DNA of 64,000 nucleotides from Pleionea sp. CnH1-48 (GCF_024124665.1 NZ_JAMXSB010000005.1:124001-188000); one strand, 5' to 3'. Counted from the first letter of the stretch, positions 26,152 to 36,464 are shown. Notes: generated by a model not told the origin, from the sequence alone. A program made the numbers and translations.

Positions 26152-29013
26152 ATGCAGAAAATAATAACGTGGTTTGGCCTATTACTCTGGCTACTATTCC
26201 TTCCAAATCAGGGACTATCTGCAAATACAGACTTGCCAGTCATGCTCGACCACCAAAGCCATTGGAAACTGAGTTCCCATGTTACCTATCTTGAAGATTC
26301 TGATAAACAGCTTAGCTATACCAAACTCAATCAACTCGACTCTGCTCAATGGCAACCTCTCAATAAAGAAACCGCCAGTTTTGGCTTTAGCAGCAGCAAC
26401 TACTGGTTTAAAGTAACCCTTAAAAATAGCACTACGACTCTCAAGAACACTTACTTACATATCAACTATCCGCTACTTGATCATCTTGATGTCTATGTCG
26501 AAGAAGATGCTCAGCTTATTCAACACTATGAAACGGGCGACCAATATCCATTTGAACAACGCCCTGTAGAAGTTGCTACCTTTTTATTTCCATTGACTCT
26601 TCAGGCTGGAGCGCAACAAACCGTTTACATAAAAGTAGACACACAAAGCTCGGTCAAACTTCCCCTGTCACTGTGGGAAACAGAAACATTTCACCTCAAG
26701 CAACAAGAAGAATTAATTTTATCTAGCGCATTTATTGGCGCGCTGATCATTATGAGCTTCTATAATTTGTTTTTGTTTTTTTCGGTTAGAGAGCCTAGTT
26801 ATCTCTTTTATTTCTCTTTCACCTTGTCCATTGCTGGATTCTTCTTAAGTATGTATGGACTTTCCTACCAATGGTTATGGCCAAATAGTGTCGGATGGAA
26901 CAATATTTCCGGCCTTTTCTTTAATGGCCTTGGTACCGCTTCACTTTGCGTATTCACCTACAACTTTTTCTCTCTTAAACAATACCCAGTTTTACGCAGA
27001 CTTACAGAACTATTAATCATTCTCTCAATGCTCATTATTGCCGCTATCTTTGTATTGCCCTACCTGCTTGCGGCCAAACTCCATGGTATCAGCATCATCA
27101 TTATCGCCTTAGCAGTATTAGGTATCGGATTAACCCTGATTAAGTATCAAATCAAAGTCGCTCGTTTTTTTGTGATGGCCTGGACCGCCTTTCTGCTCGG
27201 CGTTACCGTCAACTCATTAAGTTTATTAGGCATTATCACAGCCAATACCATATCAAGCCACTCAGGGCTTGCAGGCGCCTCGGCAGGAGTGTTGCTGCTA
27301 TCTCTTGCTCTTGCCGATAGAATTAACGAAGAACGTAGAGAAAAAGAGAAAGCGCAGAATCTGGCTATTAATAATCTCGAAAAATATTATCAACTTTATG
27401 AGAATGCGATAGAAGGTATTTTTGTTCTTACCTTACAGGGCAAAATTATTAGAGCAAATCCTACCATGCTGAAACTTTTGGGCTTCGATAGCTTTCAGGA
27501 AATGAAAGAAAATATCAGGCACTTCTCTCAGGTTACAAAGCTTGATAACGACTTTTCACTGATTACAGAAGCACTGAATAACAGTTCTGCACTGATCAAC
27601 CATGAAACCATACTCGTTAATAGAAAAAATGAAGAACACTGGGTTTCTATTAATGCCAAATTAAATACACAGAAAGAAGAACCTTATATAGAAGCTTCGC
27701 TGATTGATATCAGTGCTCGTAAAGCGACAGAAAAACGACTTGAGTTTCTTGCCGAGCATGACCCTTTGACAGAGCTCTACAATCGTAGAAAGTTTGAAAA
27801 AGAACTCCTTTCTGCCATAAAGAGCGCAAGGCAAAATGATGAAACCTATTCTGTTCTCTATATTGATCTCGACCAGTTCAAGTTGATTAATGACACTTGT
27901 GGACACAACGCAGGCGACAAACTTCTTAAGAATCTGACAAAATACCTTTTAACCAAGCTAAACCCAGATGATCTTATCGCTCGCTTAGGTGGCGATGAAT
28001 TTGGTGTTCTAGTGAATGGACCAGAAGAATATGCCTTACAAATTGCCGAAACCTTACGCGCTGCCGTTAGAGATTACAGTTTCTTTTGGCAACAAAAAAA
28101 GTTCACATTGGGGATAAGTATTGGACTTTTAGAAATAAGATGTCAGTACGGAACGGTAGAACAAGTCATGGCTATTGCTGATACTGCTTGTTTGATGGCA
28201 AAAGATGAAGGCAGGAACCGCATTAGAGTATTCACAGAAAATGACACGGATATTCAATCGCGCCAAATAGAAGCTCAATGGGTTACACGTATTAATGATG
28301 CTTTTGAAAATCAGCACTTTTTCTTGGCCTATCAAAAGATAGCTTCAAACAAAATGAAGAGCGAAAAAGAACACTACGAAATATTAGTTCGAATGAAAAC
28401 ACTCTCTGGTGAAATTTTTGGCCCAGCCAGTTTTTTACCCGCGACAGAACGTTATAACCTTTCTACCAATCTGGATCAGTGGGTAATTAATAACTACTTT
28501 AGCTGGTTATCTAAAAACCACGAGCATCAACGCGATTTAAGTTTAGCAAGCATAAATCTAAGTGCTAAGTCAGTAAGCCAAAAAAGCTTCGCTCAATATC
28601 TCCTTCAAGCATTTAATAAGTATGAAATACCACCGAGTAAAATCTGCTTTGAAATCACTGAAAGCATGGCGATCACCAACATGGAGAATACCTTGGAGTT
28701 TATTGACCAGTTCAAAGCCATGGGATGTTCTTTCGCCCTCGATGATTTTGGAACAGGCTTTTCTTCTTATGCTTATATTAAAGACTTCGCCATCGACTAC
28801 ATAAAGATTGACGGTATTTTTGTTCGAAATATTACAACTGACAAGCTTAATCGAGCCTTGGTTCAGTCCGTTCATGAAATAGCAAAAACAATGGGCATAT
28901 CAACCATTGCAGAATTTGTCGAGTCAGAAGAAATCCAACAAGAGTTGAAGGAGATAGGCATTGACTATTCTCAAGGCTTCCATATTCATAAACCCGCTCG
29001 TTTATTCAGTTAA
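26152..29013 (+). CDS. 7TM-DISM sensor with PAS, GGDEF and EAL domains
   Basis: 953 aa. The order is a signal peptide (~1-24), an extracytoplasmic 7TMR-DISM extracellular-2 type beta-sandwich (~30-175), seven membrane helices (~185-390), a PAS domain (~405-525), GGDEF (~535-695) and EAL (~710-950). The cyclase signature is an intact GGDEF at 613-617. The EAL signature reads EIL at 743-745, keeping the key glutamate. NLSAKS, FEITES, DDFGTG and KIDGIF are present, but IAEGVE reads IAEFVE. Both activities are possible, and the phosphodiesterase is the less certain. It is followed by the hybrid kinase gene on the same strand after 161 bp. Confidence 0.9.
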   Translation: MQKIITWFGLLLWLLFLPNQGLSANTDLPVMLDHQSHWKLSSHVTYLEDSDKQLSYTKLNQLDSAQWQPLNKETASFGFSSSNYWFKVTLKNSTTTLKNTYLHINYPLLDHLDVYVEEDAQLIQHYETGDQYPFEQRPVEVATFLFPLTLQAGAQQTVYIKVDTQSSVKLPLSLWETETFHLKQQEELILSSAFIGALIIMSFYNLFLFFSVREPSYLFYFSFTLSIAGFFLSMYGLSYQWLWPNSVGWNNISGLFFNGLGTASLCVFTYNFFSLKQYPVLRRLTELLIILSMLIIAAIFVLPYLLAAKLHGISIIIIALAVLGIGLTLIKYQIKVARFFVMAWTAFLLGVTVNSLSLLGIITANTISSHSGLAGASAGVLLLSLALADRINEERREKEKAQNLAINNLEKYYQLYENAIEGIFVLTLQGKIIRANPTMLKLLGFDSFQEMKENIRHFSQVTKLDNDFSLITEALNNSSALINHETILVNRKNEEHWVSINAKLNTQKEEPYIEASLIDISARKATEKRLEFLAEHDPLTELYNRRKFEKELLSAIKSARQNDETYSVLYIDLDQFKLINDTCGHNAGDKLLKNLTKYLLTKLNPDDLIARLGGDEFGVLVNGPEEYALQIAETLRAAVRDYSFFWQQKKFTLGISIGLLEIRCQYGTVEQVMAIADTACLMAKDEGRNRIRVFTENDTDIQSRQIEAQWVTRINDAFENQHFFLAYQKIASNKMKSEKEHYEILVRMKTLSGEIFGPASFLPATERYNLSTNLDQWVINNYFSWLSKNHEHQRDLSLASINLSAKSVSQKSFAQYLLQAFNKYEIPPSKICFEITESMAITNMENTLEFIDQFKAMGCSFALDDFGTGFSSYAYIKDFAIDYIKIDGIFVRNITTDKLNRALVQSVHEIAKTMGISTIAEFVESEEIQQELKEIGIDYSQGFHIHKPARLFS

Positions 29014-29174
29014 TAACGCTACTTTTTGATAGCAATTTCTTATTAAAAATACATTTTTTAGACACATCACACAAAAACTTATCTTTCTCTCAATAAAATC
29101 CCGTATAAATACCATTTTGTGAGTATTCATAGCCTATGCTTTATGATATGAGATATTTCTAAACAATATAAACG

Positions 29175-31970
29175 ATGCTCAAGAATAAAAAACTCGCTCA
29201 GAAGCTTTACTGGATTTCTTCGGTAGCTATTGTGGCTTCGCTTATTCTTTTTATTTCGGCAAGCCTGGCCAAAAAAGTCATTATTGAGCTGGTTCATGAT
29301 GATTATAAAACAACATTGACGACCGTTTTGGCGACAAGTCACCAAGCTATTCGCAGCTGGTCAGAAGAAGAAAAAAAATTTAATCGTATATGGGCCAATC
29401 ATCCTGTTATTCAAAAGCAGAGTCAACTTTTGTTAGCACAGGGACAATCGCCTGATAAACTTGTCTCCCACCCTGCTCAGACAAAAATAAGACAACTGTT
29501 AACCCCCATTATTGAAAGCAAGGGTTACACAGGTTACTTTATTATTAATAAGAACTTTATTTCTCTATCCTCCCCTAAGAATACAAATGTTGGCTCCATC
29601 AATTTATTAGTTAACCAGAAGGAGTTACTGGACTCGGTTTGGAAAGGCAGTACTGTACTATCACTTCCACAAAAAAGTGACTTGGAATTATCGTCAAAAA
29701 ACAATGCCACTTTTTTTACGGTATCCCCAATTTTTAATGACAAAAAAGAAATTGTCGCACTGTTCGCTTTTCGTCTTAGCCCTTACCATCACTTTACAGA
29801 GATCCTACAGCGAGGTCGCTTAGGTAACAGTGGCGAGACTTATGCCTTTAACAAAGAAGGACTACTCATTAGTGTCAGCCGATTTGATACTCAACTCAGT
29901 CAAACCGGTCTGATCGAGCCTCATCAAGCCAGTATGCTAAATATTCAAGTTCGCTCACCAGGAGTCAACCTAACAACACTTAAAAAACAGCCTCCCGATA
30001 ACACCAGAACTTTACCTTTAACACTAATGGCTCAATCAGCAATTAACGGAGTAAGCGGACATAATCTTGAGGGTTACTCAGATTATCGAGGTGTATCTGT
30101 CATAGGTGCCTGGCTTTGGGATAAAGAACTGAACTTTGGCATCACAACCGAAATTGACTCAGATGAAGCCTTTCGCTCATTAAACCGTATTATCATCTTG
30201 ATAAATACTTTACTGACCATAGGAATAATCTCATTTGCGGTGTGTTCAATCATTTTTATCGCTAGCAAAATTCGTTTATTGAAAGCAAAAGAAGAACTGG
30301 AAGATAGAGTTGCCCAGCGAACGGAAGAAATTTATAACATCAGCCAACGCCTGAACGATGCCAAGAAGAAGGCGGAGCAAGCTGATAAGTTCAAAACACT
30401 GTTCATGGCTAATATCAGCCATGAAATACGCGTTCCTCTAATGTCAATAACCAGCCTTTCAGAGCTGCTTTTAAACACCCAACTCGGAGAAAAACAGAAA
30501 CGCTTTATGCTCAATATATCGGGCGCCAGTCAGCAACTACTGCAAACAGCTGAATACATCATGGACCTCTACCGTATAGAGACGAAACAACTGCGCCTAA
30601 AATATAAGCGATTCTCTATTCATGACTTTATTAAAGAGATTGACGAACAACTACTAGAAGATTGCACCCAAAACTCAATCGATTACATGAGCCACGTCTG
30701 GCAGGATGTTCCTGATTATGCCCATGGCGATGTAAAACGATTAGGGCAAATTGTCATGATTGTTTTTTCTCGAGCCTCTAGTTGCCTGCAACCAGAAAAA
30801 ATGTCATTGCAAGTCGCTAAACTGGAGGAGCAAGGCAGCAGTGTTGCTCTTGAGTTCACGATAAAAATTTCAGGCACACAAGTTTCTGAAGAACATCAAC
30901 AAACCATCATAAATAGCTTACAAAAACCCCAAGATAACAACATGCAGAACATGGATGATGCCGATCTTGGACTATGGGTAGCAAGCAAGCTTAGCTTGAT
31001 GATGAAGGGTGGCATTTCTGTAGATAGCGATAAAAGCTCGATTACTTTTTCCATAACTTCGCGGCTGAGTCTTCTTCCTCAAAAAATACTGAATGATGAT
31101 TCGGAAGTGCACGGAAAAGTACTGGTTCTTGATCCCAATGAAATGGCCAGAAACACTTTGCATGATCTATTAGAATCTTTTGGCCTTAGCGTGGTTGCCT
31201 GTGACTCTATCAAGTCAGCGGTTAAGACTTTTTCCAAACACTTGGAAAAAGCACCTTTTGATCTCATTATATCGGAATGTAAATTTAACGAGCTTTCGGT
31301 GCTTGACTTTATTGGCCTCTTACAATCCAGCTTTAAGAATGAAGAGATCCCTCCTTTAGTATTAACCTCTACTTCTCTAGACAAACAAATACGACAAAAC
31401 AGTGAAAAGTTGGGAGTTCGCCACTTCTTGGATAAACCTGTCACACCATCACCGCTATTTGACTGTCTCATTCAAATTCTAGAGAAAGACAAATTCCTAC
31501 AACATGAAGAAGAAAAACACATAGACTGGGAAGTCCTCGCCAATCAACTCTCGGGAAAAAGAGTATTAATAGCCGAAGACAATCCTGTCAACTCGAGTAT
31601 TATTTTGGAAATACTGACAAAATACAAAATTGTTGCAGTCACAGCACCCAACGGTGCAGAAGCCATCAAGTCCTTAAAACGTCAGCAGTTTGATGCCGTA
31701 TTGATGGACATTCAAATGCCCGTAATGGATGGACTGGAAGCAACCAAGCGTATCCGAAATGAACTCAAACTCAACGAATTACCCGTTATTGCACTGACAG
31801 CTAACGTGTTAGGTTGGGAGAAAGAAAAGTGTTATGCCGCAGGGCTAAATGATCATATTACCAAGCCAATCCAACAAGGTCTGTTGTTTACGACTCTATT
31901 TAAATGGCTGTGCGTCTCTGATGTCACCAATCATATACTTGATGAAGTGTTAACTGACGATGAAATGTAA
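29175..31970 (+). CDS. Hybrid sensor histidine kinase with degenerate ATPase and first receiver domain
   Basis: 931 aa. Membrane helices at ~14-34 and ~338-362 flank a periplasmic Cache-like domain. A coiled coil leads to the H-box with His416 in ISHEIRVPL, where the usual Thr after Arg is Val. The ATPase domain lacks the N-box asparagine (SRA, Arg533, where SNA is usual). The DxGxG box is not recognisable (ISGTQVS), though a GLW remnant of the G2 box remains. Receiver 1 (~650-770) has Glu701 where the phospho-aspartate should be. Receiver 2 (~790-910) is canonical, with D845 in LMDIQMPVMDG. I infer a pseudokinase or a phosphorelay acceptor needing another kinase. Confidence 0.85.
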   Translation: MLKNKKLAQKLYWISSVAIVASLILFISASLAKKVIIELVHDDYKTTLTTVLATSHQAIRSWSEEEKKFNRIWANHPVIQKQSQLLLAQGQSPDKLVSHPAQTKIRQLLTPIIESKGYTGYFIINKNFISLSSPKNTNVGSINLLVNQKELLDSVWKGSTVLSLPQKSDLELSSKNNATFFTVSPIFNDKKEIVALFAFRLSPYHHFTEILQRGRLGNSGETYAFNKEGLLISVSRFDTQLSQTGLIEPHQASMLNIQVRSPGVNLTTLKKQPPDNTRTLPLTLMAQSAINGVSGHNLEGYSDYRGVSVIGAWLWDKELNFGITTEIDSDEAFRSLNRIIILINTLLTIGIISFAVCSIIFIASKIRLLKAKEELEDRVAQRTEEIYNISQRLNDAKKKAEQADKFKTLFMANISHEIRVPLMSITSLSELLLNTQLGEKQKRFMLNISGASQQLLQTAEYIMDLYRIETKQLRLKYKRFSIHDFIKEIDEQLLEDCTQNSIDYMSHVWQDVPDYAHGDVKRLGQIVMIVFSRASSCLQPEKMSLQVAKLEEQGSSVALEFTIKISGTQVSEEHQQTIINSLQKPQDNNMQNMDDADLGLWVASKLSLMMKGGISVDSDKSSITFSITSRLSLLPQKILNDDSEVHGKVLVLDPNEMARNTLHDLLESFGLSVVACDSIKSAVKTFSKHLEKAPFDLIISECKFNELSVLDFIGLLQSSFKNEEIPPLVLTSTSLDKQIRQNSEKLGVRHFLDKPVTPSPLFDCLIQILEKDKFLQHEEEKHIDWEVLANQLSGKRVLIAEDNPVNSSIILEILTKYKIVAVTAPNGAEAIKSLKRQQFDAVLMDIQMPVMDGLEATKRIRNELKLNELPVIALTANVLGWEKEKCYAAGLNDHITKPIQQGLLFTTLFKWLCVSDVTNHILDEVLTDDEM

Positions 31971-31995
31971 AAAGGGTGCCGAAGCACCCTTTTTG
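31969..31995. terminator. Bidirectional terminator with UUCG tetraloop on the minus strand
   Basis: A perfect 11-bp stem (31969-31979 with 31984-31994), A-rich on one side and T-rich on the other. The 4-nt loop reads CGAA on plus and TTCG on minus, giving the stable C(UUCG)G loop for the mdh transcript. It serves the convergent kinase and mdh genes. Confidence 0.88.
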
Positions 31996-32011
31996 AAAAT
32001 CGAAAAATCGA

Positions 32012-32992
32012 TTAAGGAAGCAAGTGCGCTACTGCATCACGCTCTTCAGCCAACTCAGTTTGAGTCGCTTCCATTCGAGCCTGGCTGAATGCATCAATTT
32101 CCAGACCTTGTACGATTTCCCAATCACCGTTTTTGCAAACACATGGGAAAGAGTAGATAAGACCTTTGTCGATGCCGTAACTGCCATCAGCATAAACAGC
32201 CATGCTCACCCAGTCATCACCTTCTGTACCTAATGCCCAGCTACGCATGTGTTCGATAGCTGCATTCGCCGCAGAAGCAGCAGAAGAAGCACCACGCGCT
32301 TTAATGATAGCAGCACCACGTTGCTGAACCGTTGGGATAAAGTCGTTCTCGTACCAGTCTTGTTCAACCAGCTCGATAGCAACCTGACCAGACACTTTAG
32401 TGTGGAATAAATCAGGATACTGAGTTGACGAGTGGTTGCCCCAGATAGTCATGTTAGTTACTTCAGTGATCGCTTTACCGGTTTTTTGAGCCAACTGAGT
32501 CATTGCTCGGTTGTGATCAAGACGTGTCATAGCAGTGAAGTTACGCGGGTCTAAATCAGGCGCATTACGCTGAGCAATTAACGCATTGGTGTTAGCAGGG
32601 TTACCTACAACCAATACTTTAACGTCTTTGCTTGCGTTATCGTTCAAGGCTTTACCCTGAACAGAGAAGATAGCCGCATTGGCTTCTAATAAATCTTTAC
32701 GCTCCATGCCTGGTCCACGAGGACGAGCACCAACCAACAATGCGTAGTCTGCATCTTTAAATGCAACGTTAGGATCGTCAGAACACGTCACGTCTTGCAA
32801 TAGAGGGAATGCACAGTCGTCCAGCTCCATTTTAACGCCTTGTAACGCGTCCATGGCTGGAGTGATGTCTAACAGTTGTAAGATAACGGGCTGATCGTCG
32901 CCCAACATTGCACCAGAAGCGATGCGGAAAAGTAAAGAATAACCAATTTGACCAGCAGCACCGGTCACAGCAACACGAACAGGTTGTTTCAT
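32012..32992 (-). CDS. mdh: Malate dehydrogenase
   Basis: 326 aa, the length of the cytosolic-type bacterial enzyme. The NAD-binding [17 protein letters not shown] is at the N-terminus. The substrate arginines are in [22 protein letters not shown] and RLDHNRAM follow, and the catalytic histidine is in [12 protein letters not shown]. It interconverts malate and oxaloacetate in the TCA cycle. It is monocistronic, ending at the bidirectional terminator. Confidence 0.97.
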   Translation of the reverse strand: MKQPVRVAVTGAAGQIGYSLLFRIASGAMLGDDQPVILQLLDITPAMDALQGVKMELDDCAFPLLQDVTCSDDPNVAFKDADYALLVGARPRGPGMERKDLLEANAAIFSVQGKALNDNASKDVKVLVVGNPANTNALIAQRNAPDLDPRNFTAMTRLDHNRAMTQLAQKTGKAITEVTNMTIWGNHSSTQYPDLFHTKVSGQVAIELVEQDWYENDFIPTVQQRGAAIIKARGASSAASAANAAIEHMRSWALGTEGDDWVSMAVYADGSYGIDKGLIYSFPCVCKNGDWEIVQGLEIDAFSQARMEATQTELAEERDAVAHLLP

Positions 32993-33169
32993 CCTGATAT
33001 CCTCATAAGATAACTAATCATATAAAGTAACTCTGAAAGCCGAGCTTTAAGAGTGACTCTTGACCCTCTGTGGGCGCGGATTTTAGCACAATTATAGAAG
33101 CTGCCTCAAAGTTGTTGAAATTATCCGCGATTTGAACTGATTTTGTTGGTTTCTTGTGCACTAAAAATC

Positions 33170-35248
33170 TCAAACTTGAGCGTAGTCTTCGCGCTTGCCA
33201 AGCCAGCGTAAAATAATAGCATCGGCCAGTTGGGGCTGTTGTTGAATCACCTGCCGCGCCATCTCATTCACTTTTGGCAACAGTGGGCGATCTCGTAAAA
33301 TGTCCGCCACCTTAAACTGTACCAATCCTGTTTGGCGAGTCCCTAATACTTCGCCTGGTCCACGAAGTTCCAGGTCTTTTTCGGCAATTAAGAAGCCATC
33401 ATTAGTCTCGCGCATCACTTCCATACGTGCTCGTCCCTGCTTGGATAAAGGCGCATGATACATCAGCACACAATGACTTTCGGCGCTGCCACGACCCACT
33501 CGTCCACGTAACTGGTGCAGTTGCGCCAACCCCAATCGCTCTGGGTTTTCAATCACCATCAAACTGGCATTAGGCACATCGACCCCCACTTCAATAACCG
33601 TGGTCGCCACCAATAGATCTATCTCTCCGGCTTTGAACTGCTCCATGATCATTTGCTTATCAAACGGCTTCATGCGTCCATGAACCAGGCCCACTCGCAT
33701 ATCCGATAGTGCCAACGCTAATTGTTGTGCTGTGTCTTCGGCAGCCTGACATTGCACTTCTTCGGACTCTTCGATCAAGGTACACACCCAGTAAGCCTGA
33801 CGTTTTTGTTCACGACAAACATTAGCAACTCGTTGCACCACCTGATCGCGTCGATCATCCGGCAACACAACCGTCGACACAGGCTTACGACCCGGAGGCA
33901 ACTCATCAATAATCGAAGACTCCAAATCAGCGTAAGCGGTCATAGCGAGTGTTCTGGGTATGGGTGTCGCTGTCATGATTAACTGATGAGGCACTTTGCC
34001 TTCTATGTTGCCTTTGTCTTTTAAGGCCATGCGCTGATCAACACCAAAGCGGTGTTGCTCATCAATAATAATTAATGCCAGTCGGTTGAACTCGACATCA
34101 TTCTGAAATAACGCGTGGGTTCCAATCACCATGGCTGCGTCACCGGATGCTATGTCAGCAAGCATCTGACGTTTTTCGGCGACCTTGAGCTTGCTCACCA
34201 GAAATGCGCAAGAGATGCCCAAGGGGGCAAACCATTCAGAAAAGTTATTCCAATGTTGTTCGGCCAGTATTTCGGTGGGGGCCATCAAAGCCACCTGAAA
34301 CCCTGCTTCAATCGCCTGAAGCGCGGCAAAGGCTGCCACCAGCGTTTTACCCGACCCCACATCTCCTTGAACCAGACGCAACATCGGAAACGGATTATTC
34401 AAATCCTGGCCAATTTCTTTAATTACTCGCTGTTGCGCGCCCGTCAGCGAAAATGGCAAAGAGGCGGATAACTGTTGATTTAAAGATTGAGGATCAGGCA
34501 AGGCCTGCGCAGGCTCACGAATAAGCTTTTGACGTACGCGCAGTAAACTTAAATGGTGGGCGAGTAGCTCTTCTATTGCCAGGCGTTGTTTGGCCGGATG
34601 TGAGCCCGCTTGAATCGTCTCCAGATCGACACCCACCGGTGGGCGATGCACAAACTTTAACGCATCAATGAGGCTTCCCAACTGATACTCTTCACGCAGA
34701 GCAACTGGCAAATAGTCGGTAAGCTTAGACTGCTCAAGCATTGACAGCGCTCTGTCTGTCAGTTGTCTTAACGTGGGCTGTTTAACACCTTCTGTCACCG
34801 GATAAATGGGCGTGAGTCTGTCTCCCATCTTGGCATCGGCTTCAGATTTCAGGATTTTCACTTCGGGGTGAATCATCGATAAAGCCCCGCGACCCGGACT
34901 GACATCCCCAAAGCACAGTAACTGGACTCCAGGCTGGTAACGAGATTTTTGAGCGCCAGTAAAATAGAAAAAACGCAGATCCATTTTGCCACTGCCATCA
35001 CTTACCCGGCATACCAAACTGCGACGCTTACCAAAGGTAATATCACACTTCTCTACGGTCACCAGAACTTGAGCCCCCTGGCCTGGCAGCAAACTTCCAA
35101 TCTTGGCAATACGAGTGCGGTCTTCGTAGCGATGGGGCAAATGGAACAGCAGATCTTGCACAGAATATATGCCCAACTTTTCGAGCTTGGCCTCGATGGC
35201 GGGTCCCACTCCCTTTAGCCGACTGACTTTTATCTGGCTAATATCCAT
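33170..35248 (-). CDS. recG: RecG, ATP-dependent DNA helicase
   Basis: 692 aa, full length. An N-terminal wedge/OB domain (~1-180; GVGPAIEAKLEKLGI, VQDLLFHLPHRYEDR) is followed by Walker A in QGDVGSGKT, the DEQHRFGVDQR box and MTATPIPRTLAMT. The C-terminal half has helicase motifs V-VI (TTVIEVGVDVPNA, QLRGRVGRG). It reverses stalled forks and processes recombination intermediates. Confidence 0.97.
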   Translation of the reverse strand: MDISQIKVSRLKGVGPAIEAKLEKLGIYSVQDLLFHLPHRYEDRTRIAKIGSLLPGQGAQVLVTVEKCDITFGKRRSLVCRVSDGSGKMDLRFFYFTGAQKSRYQPGVQLLCFGDVSPGRGALSMIHPEVKILKSEADAKMGDRLTPIYPVTEGVKQPTLRQLTDRALSMLEQSKLTDYLPVALREEYQLGSLIDALKFVHRPPVGVDLETIQAGSHPAKQRLAIEELLAHHLSLLRVRQKLIREPAQALPDPQSLNQQLSASLPFSLTGAQQRVIKEIGQDLNNPFPMLRLVQGDVGSGKTLVAAFAALQAIEAGFQVALMAPTEILAEQHWNNFSEWFAPLGISCAFLVSKLKVAEKRQMLADIASGDAAMVIGTHALFQNDVEFNRLALIIIDEQHRFGVDQRMALKDKGNIEGKVPHQLIMTATPIPRTLAMTAYADLESSIIDELPPGRKPVSTVVLPDDRRDQVVQRVANVCREQKRQAYWVCTLIEESEEVQCQAAEDTAQQLALALSDMRVGLVHGRMKPFDKQMIMEQFKAGEIDLLVATTVIEVGVDVPNASLMVIENPERLGLAQLHQLRGRVGRGSAESHCVLMYHAPLSKQGRARMEVMRETNDGFLIAEKDLELRGPGEVLGTRQTGLVQFKVADILRDRPLLPKVNEMARQVIQQQPQLADAIILRWLGKREDYAQV

Positions 35249-35409
35249 TCAATGCATGCCTATTTTTATTAGTTTAAAAAGCTCTATGAGCGATATCTCA
35301 TTACAACAAAATACTCTAAAGCAATTGGAGATAGTTCACTACAATTAACTTTAGGCGTCAATGAATACGATGCTGGTTTCGACTCACAATCGCAAAGACA
35401 AATACGCGA

Positions 35410-35443
35410 TATATCCAAAGTATTTCGAAAGACGGCGGATATA
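35410..35443. repeat. 34-bp near-palindrome resembling two joined ends of an ERIC element
   Basis: TATATCC at the left end pairs with GGATATA at the right. The left half (about 15 nt) matches the right terminus of the 127-bp element at 46684-46810 read in reverse, and the right half (about 17 nt) matches its left terminus, with one or two differences each. The middle of the element is missing. It lies between recG and the DUF6316-like gene. Confidence 0.6.
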
Positions 35444-35467
35444 CCATAACACCCAAGGAGGAGGCTT

Positions 35468-35686
35468 ATGCAAGTACGTTCAGGTGAAGATAAAAAAACC
35501 TGGTTTCGCTCTGACCGTTTTTTCCATACCGCAGACGGGTGGTTTTTTATTACTCGAGAGGCCAGTCAGAAAGGCCCATTCAATACTCAGAAGGAAGCTG
35601 AAAACGAACTCACTCTATATATTCGTCACATGACAGAAGACGCTCTGACGGCACCACTGCCCGCCAGAATGCCTTCTAATCACTAG
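35468..35686 (+). CDS. DUF6316-like small protein
   Basis: 72 aa. An exceptionally good AAGGAGGAGG ribosome site lies 5-10 nt before the ATG, which decides the frame against an overlapping alternative. The core is FRSDRFFHTADGWFFITREASQKGPFNTQKEAENEL, matching the short DUF6316 pattern (aromatic-rich GWFF, TRE, GPF). It is probably cytosolic with unknown function. Its end overlaps the convergent tcdA gene by 11 bp. Confidence 0.78.
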   Translation: MQVRSGEDKKTWFRSDRFFHTADGWFFITREASQKGPFNTQKEAENELTLYIRHMTEDALTAPLPARMPSNH

Positions 35687-36464
35687 CGGCTTTCTTAATC
35701 AGCTTCTCCAGCACTCTCGATACCGCAACAAAACCAAAGGTTGCGGTAACTACCGTTGCGGCTCCAAAGCCGCTGGCGCAATCCAGACGTGTCGTACCAT
35801 CTTCGAAGGATTTTTGCTGGCACACAGAGCCGTCGGGTTTTGGATATACTTGCTGCTCACTTGAATGAACACATTCAACGCTATAACGACGCTTAGGATT
35901 GCGAGAAAAATTATAAAACCGACGTAATTCGCTGCGAACTTTTGCAGCCAGAGGATCTTGAGAGGTGCGATTGAGATCAGCTACTTTTATTTGTGTCGGA
36001 TCTTTTTGCCCCCCTGCGCCACCAATGGTAATCACCGGAATTTTCTGTCGTTTGCAATGCGCGATGAGTGCCGCTTTAGGCTTGATGCTGTCAATGGCAT
36101 CCACCACGCAGTTCATATCGGTAGAAAGATATTCAAAGAGGTTGTCTCGGGTAATAAAGTCTTCGACAACGTGGACTTTACACTCTGGATTAATCTGCAA
36201 GATACGCTCAGCCATCACTGAGACTTTCATTTTTCCTACCGTTGAATCCAGCGCATGGATCTGACGATTGATATTAGAGACACACACATCATCTAAATCA
36301 ATAAGGGTAATTTCACCGATAGCGCTACGAGCCAAGGCCTCAGCAACCCAGCTCCCCACACCACCGATCCCCACCACACACACATGGGATTTTTGAAAAA
36401 CATTAACCGCTTCAACACCATATAGGCGCTGAATACCGCCAAAGCGTAACGCTAAATCACTCAT
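35676..36464 (-). CDS. tcdA: TcdA, tRNA threonylcarbamoyladenosine dehydratase
   Basis: 262 aa from ATG 36464, near E. coli TcdA/CsdL (268). The protein opens with LALRFGGIQRLYG, then the nucleotide loop VVGIGGVGSWVAEALARS and DDVCVSNINRQ, as in the MoeB/E1-like superfamily. GGAGGQKDPT and a C-terminal helix follow. It cyclises t6A to ct6A at position 37 of ANN-decoding tRNAs using ATP. A longer start at 36506 is possible but adds a stretch not found in the family. Confidence 0.93.
   Translation of the reverse strand: MSDLALRFGGIQRLYGVEAVNVFQKSHVCVVGIGGVGSWVAEALARSAIGEITLIDLDDVCVSNINRQIHALDSTVGKMKVSVMAERILQINPECKVHVVEDFITRDNLFEYLSTDMNCVVDAIDSIKPKAALIAHCKRQKIPVITIGGAGGQKDPTQIKVADLNRTSQDPLAAKVRSELRRFYNFSRNPKRRYSVECVHSSEQQVYPKPDGSVCQQKSFEDGTTRLDCASGFGAATVVTATFGFVAVSRVLEKLIKKAASD

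Noticed and set aside
35361-35633. Plus-strand reading frame of about 90 codons upstream of and overlapping the DUF6316-like gene
   Set aside because: The strong AAGGAGGAGG site serves the other frame (ATG 35468), whose product fits a known small family; this frame also runs through the 34-bp repeat.
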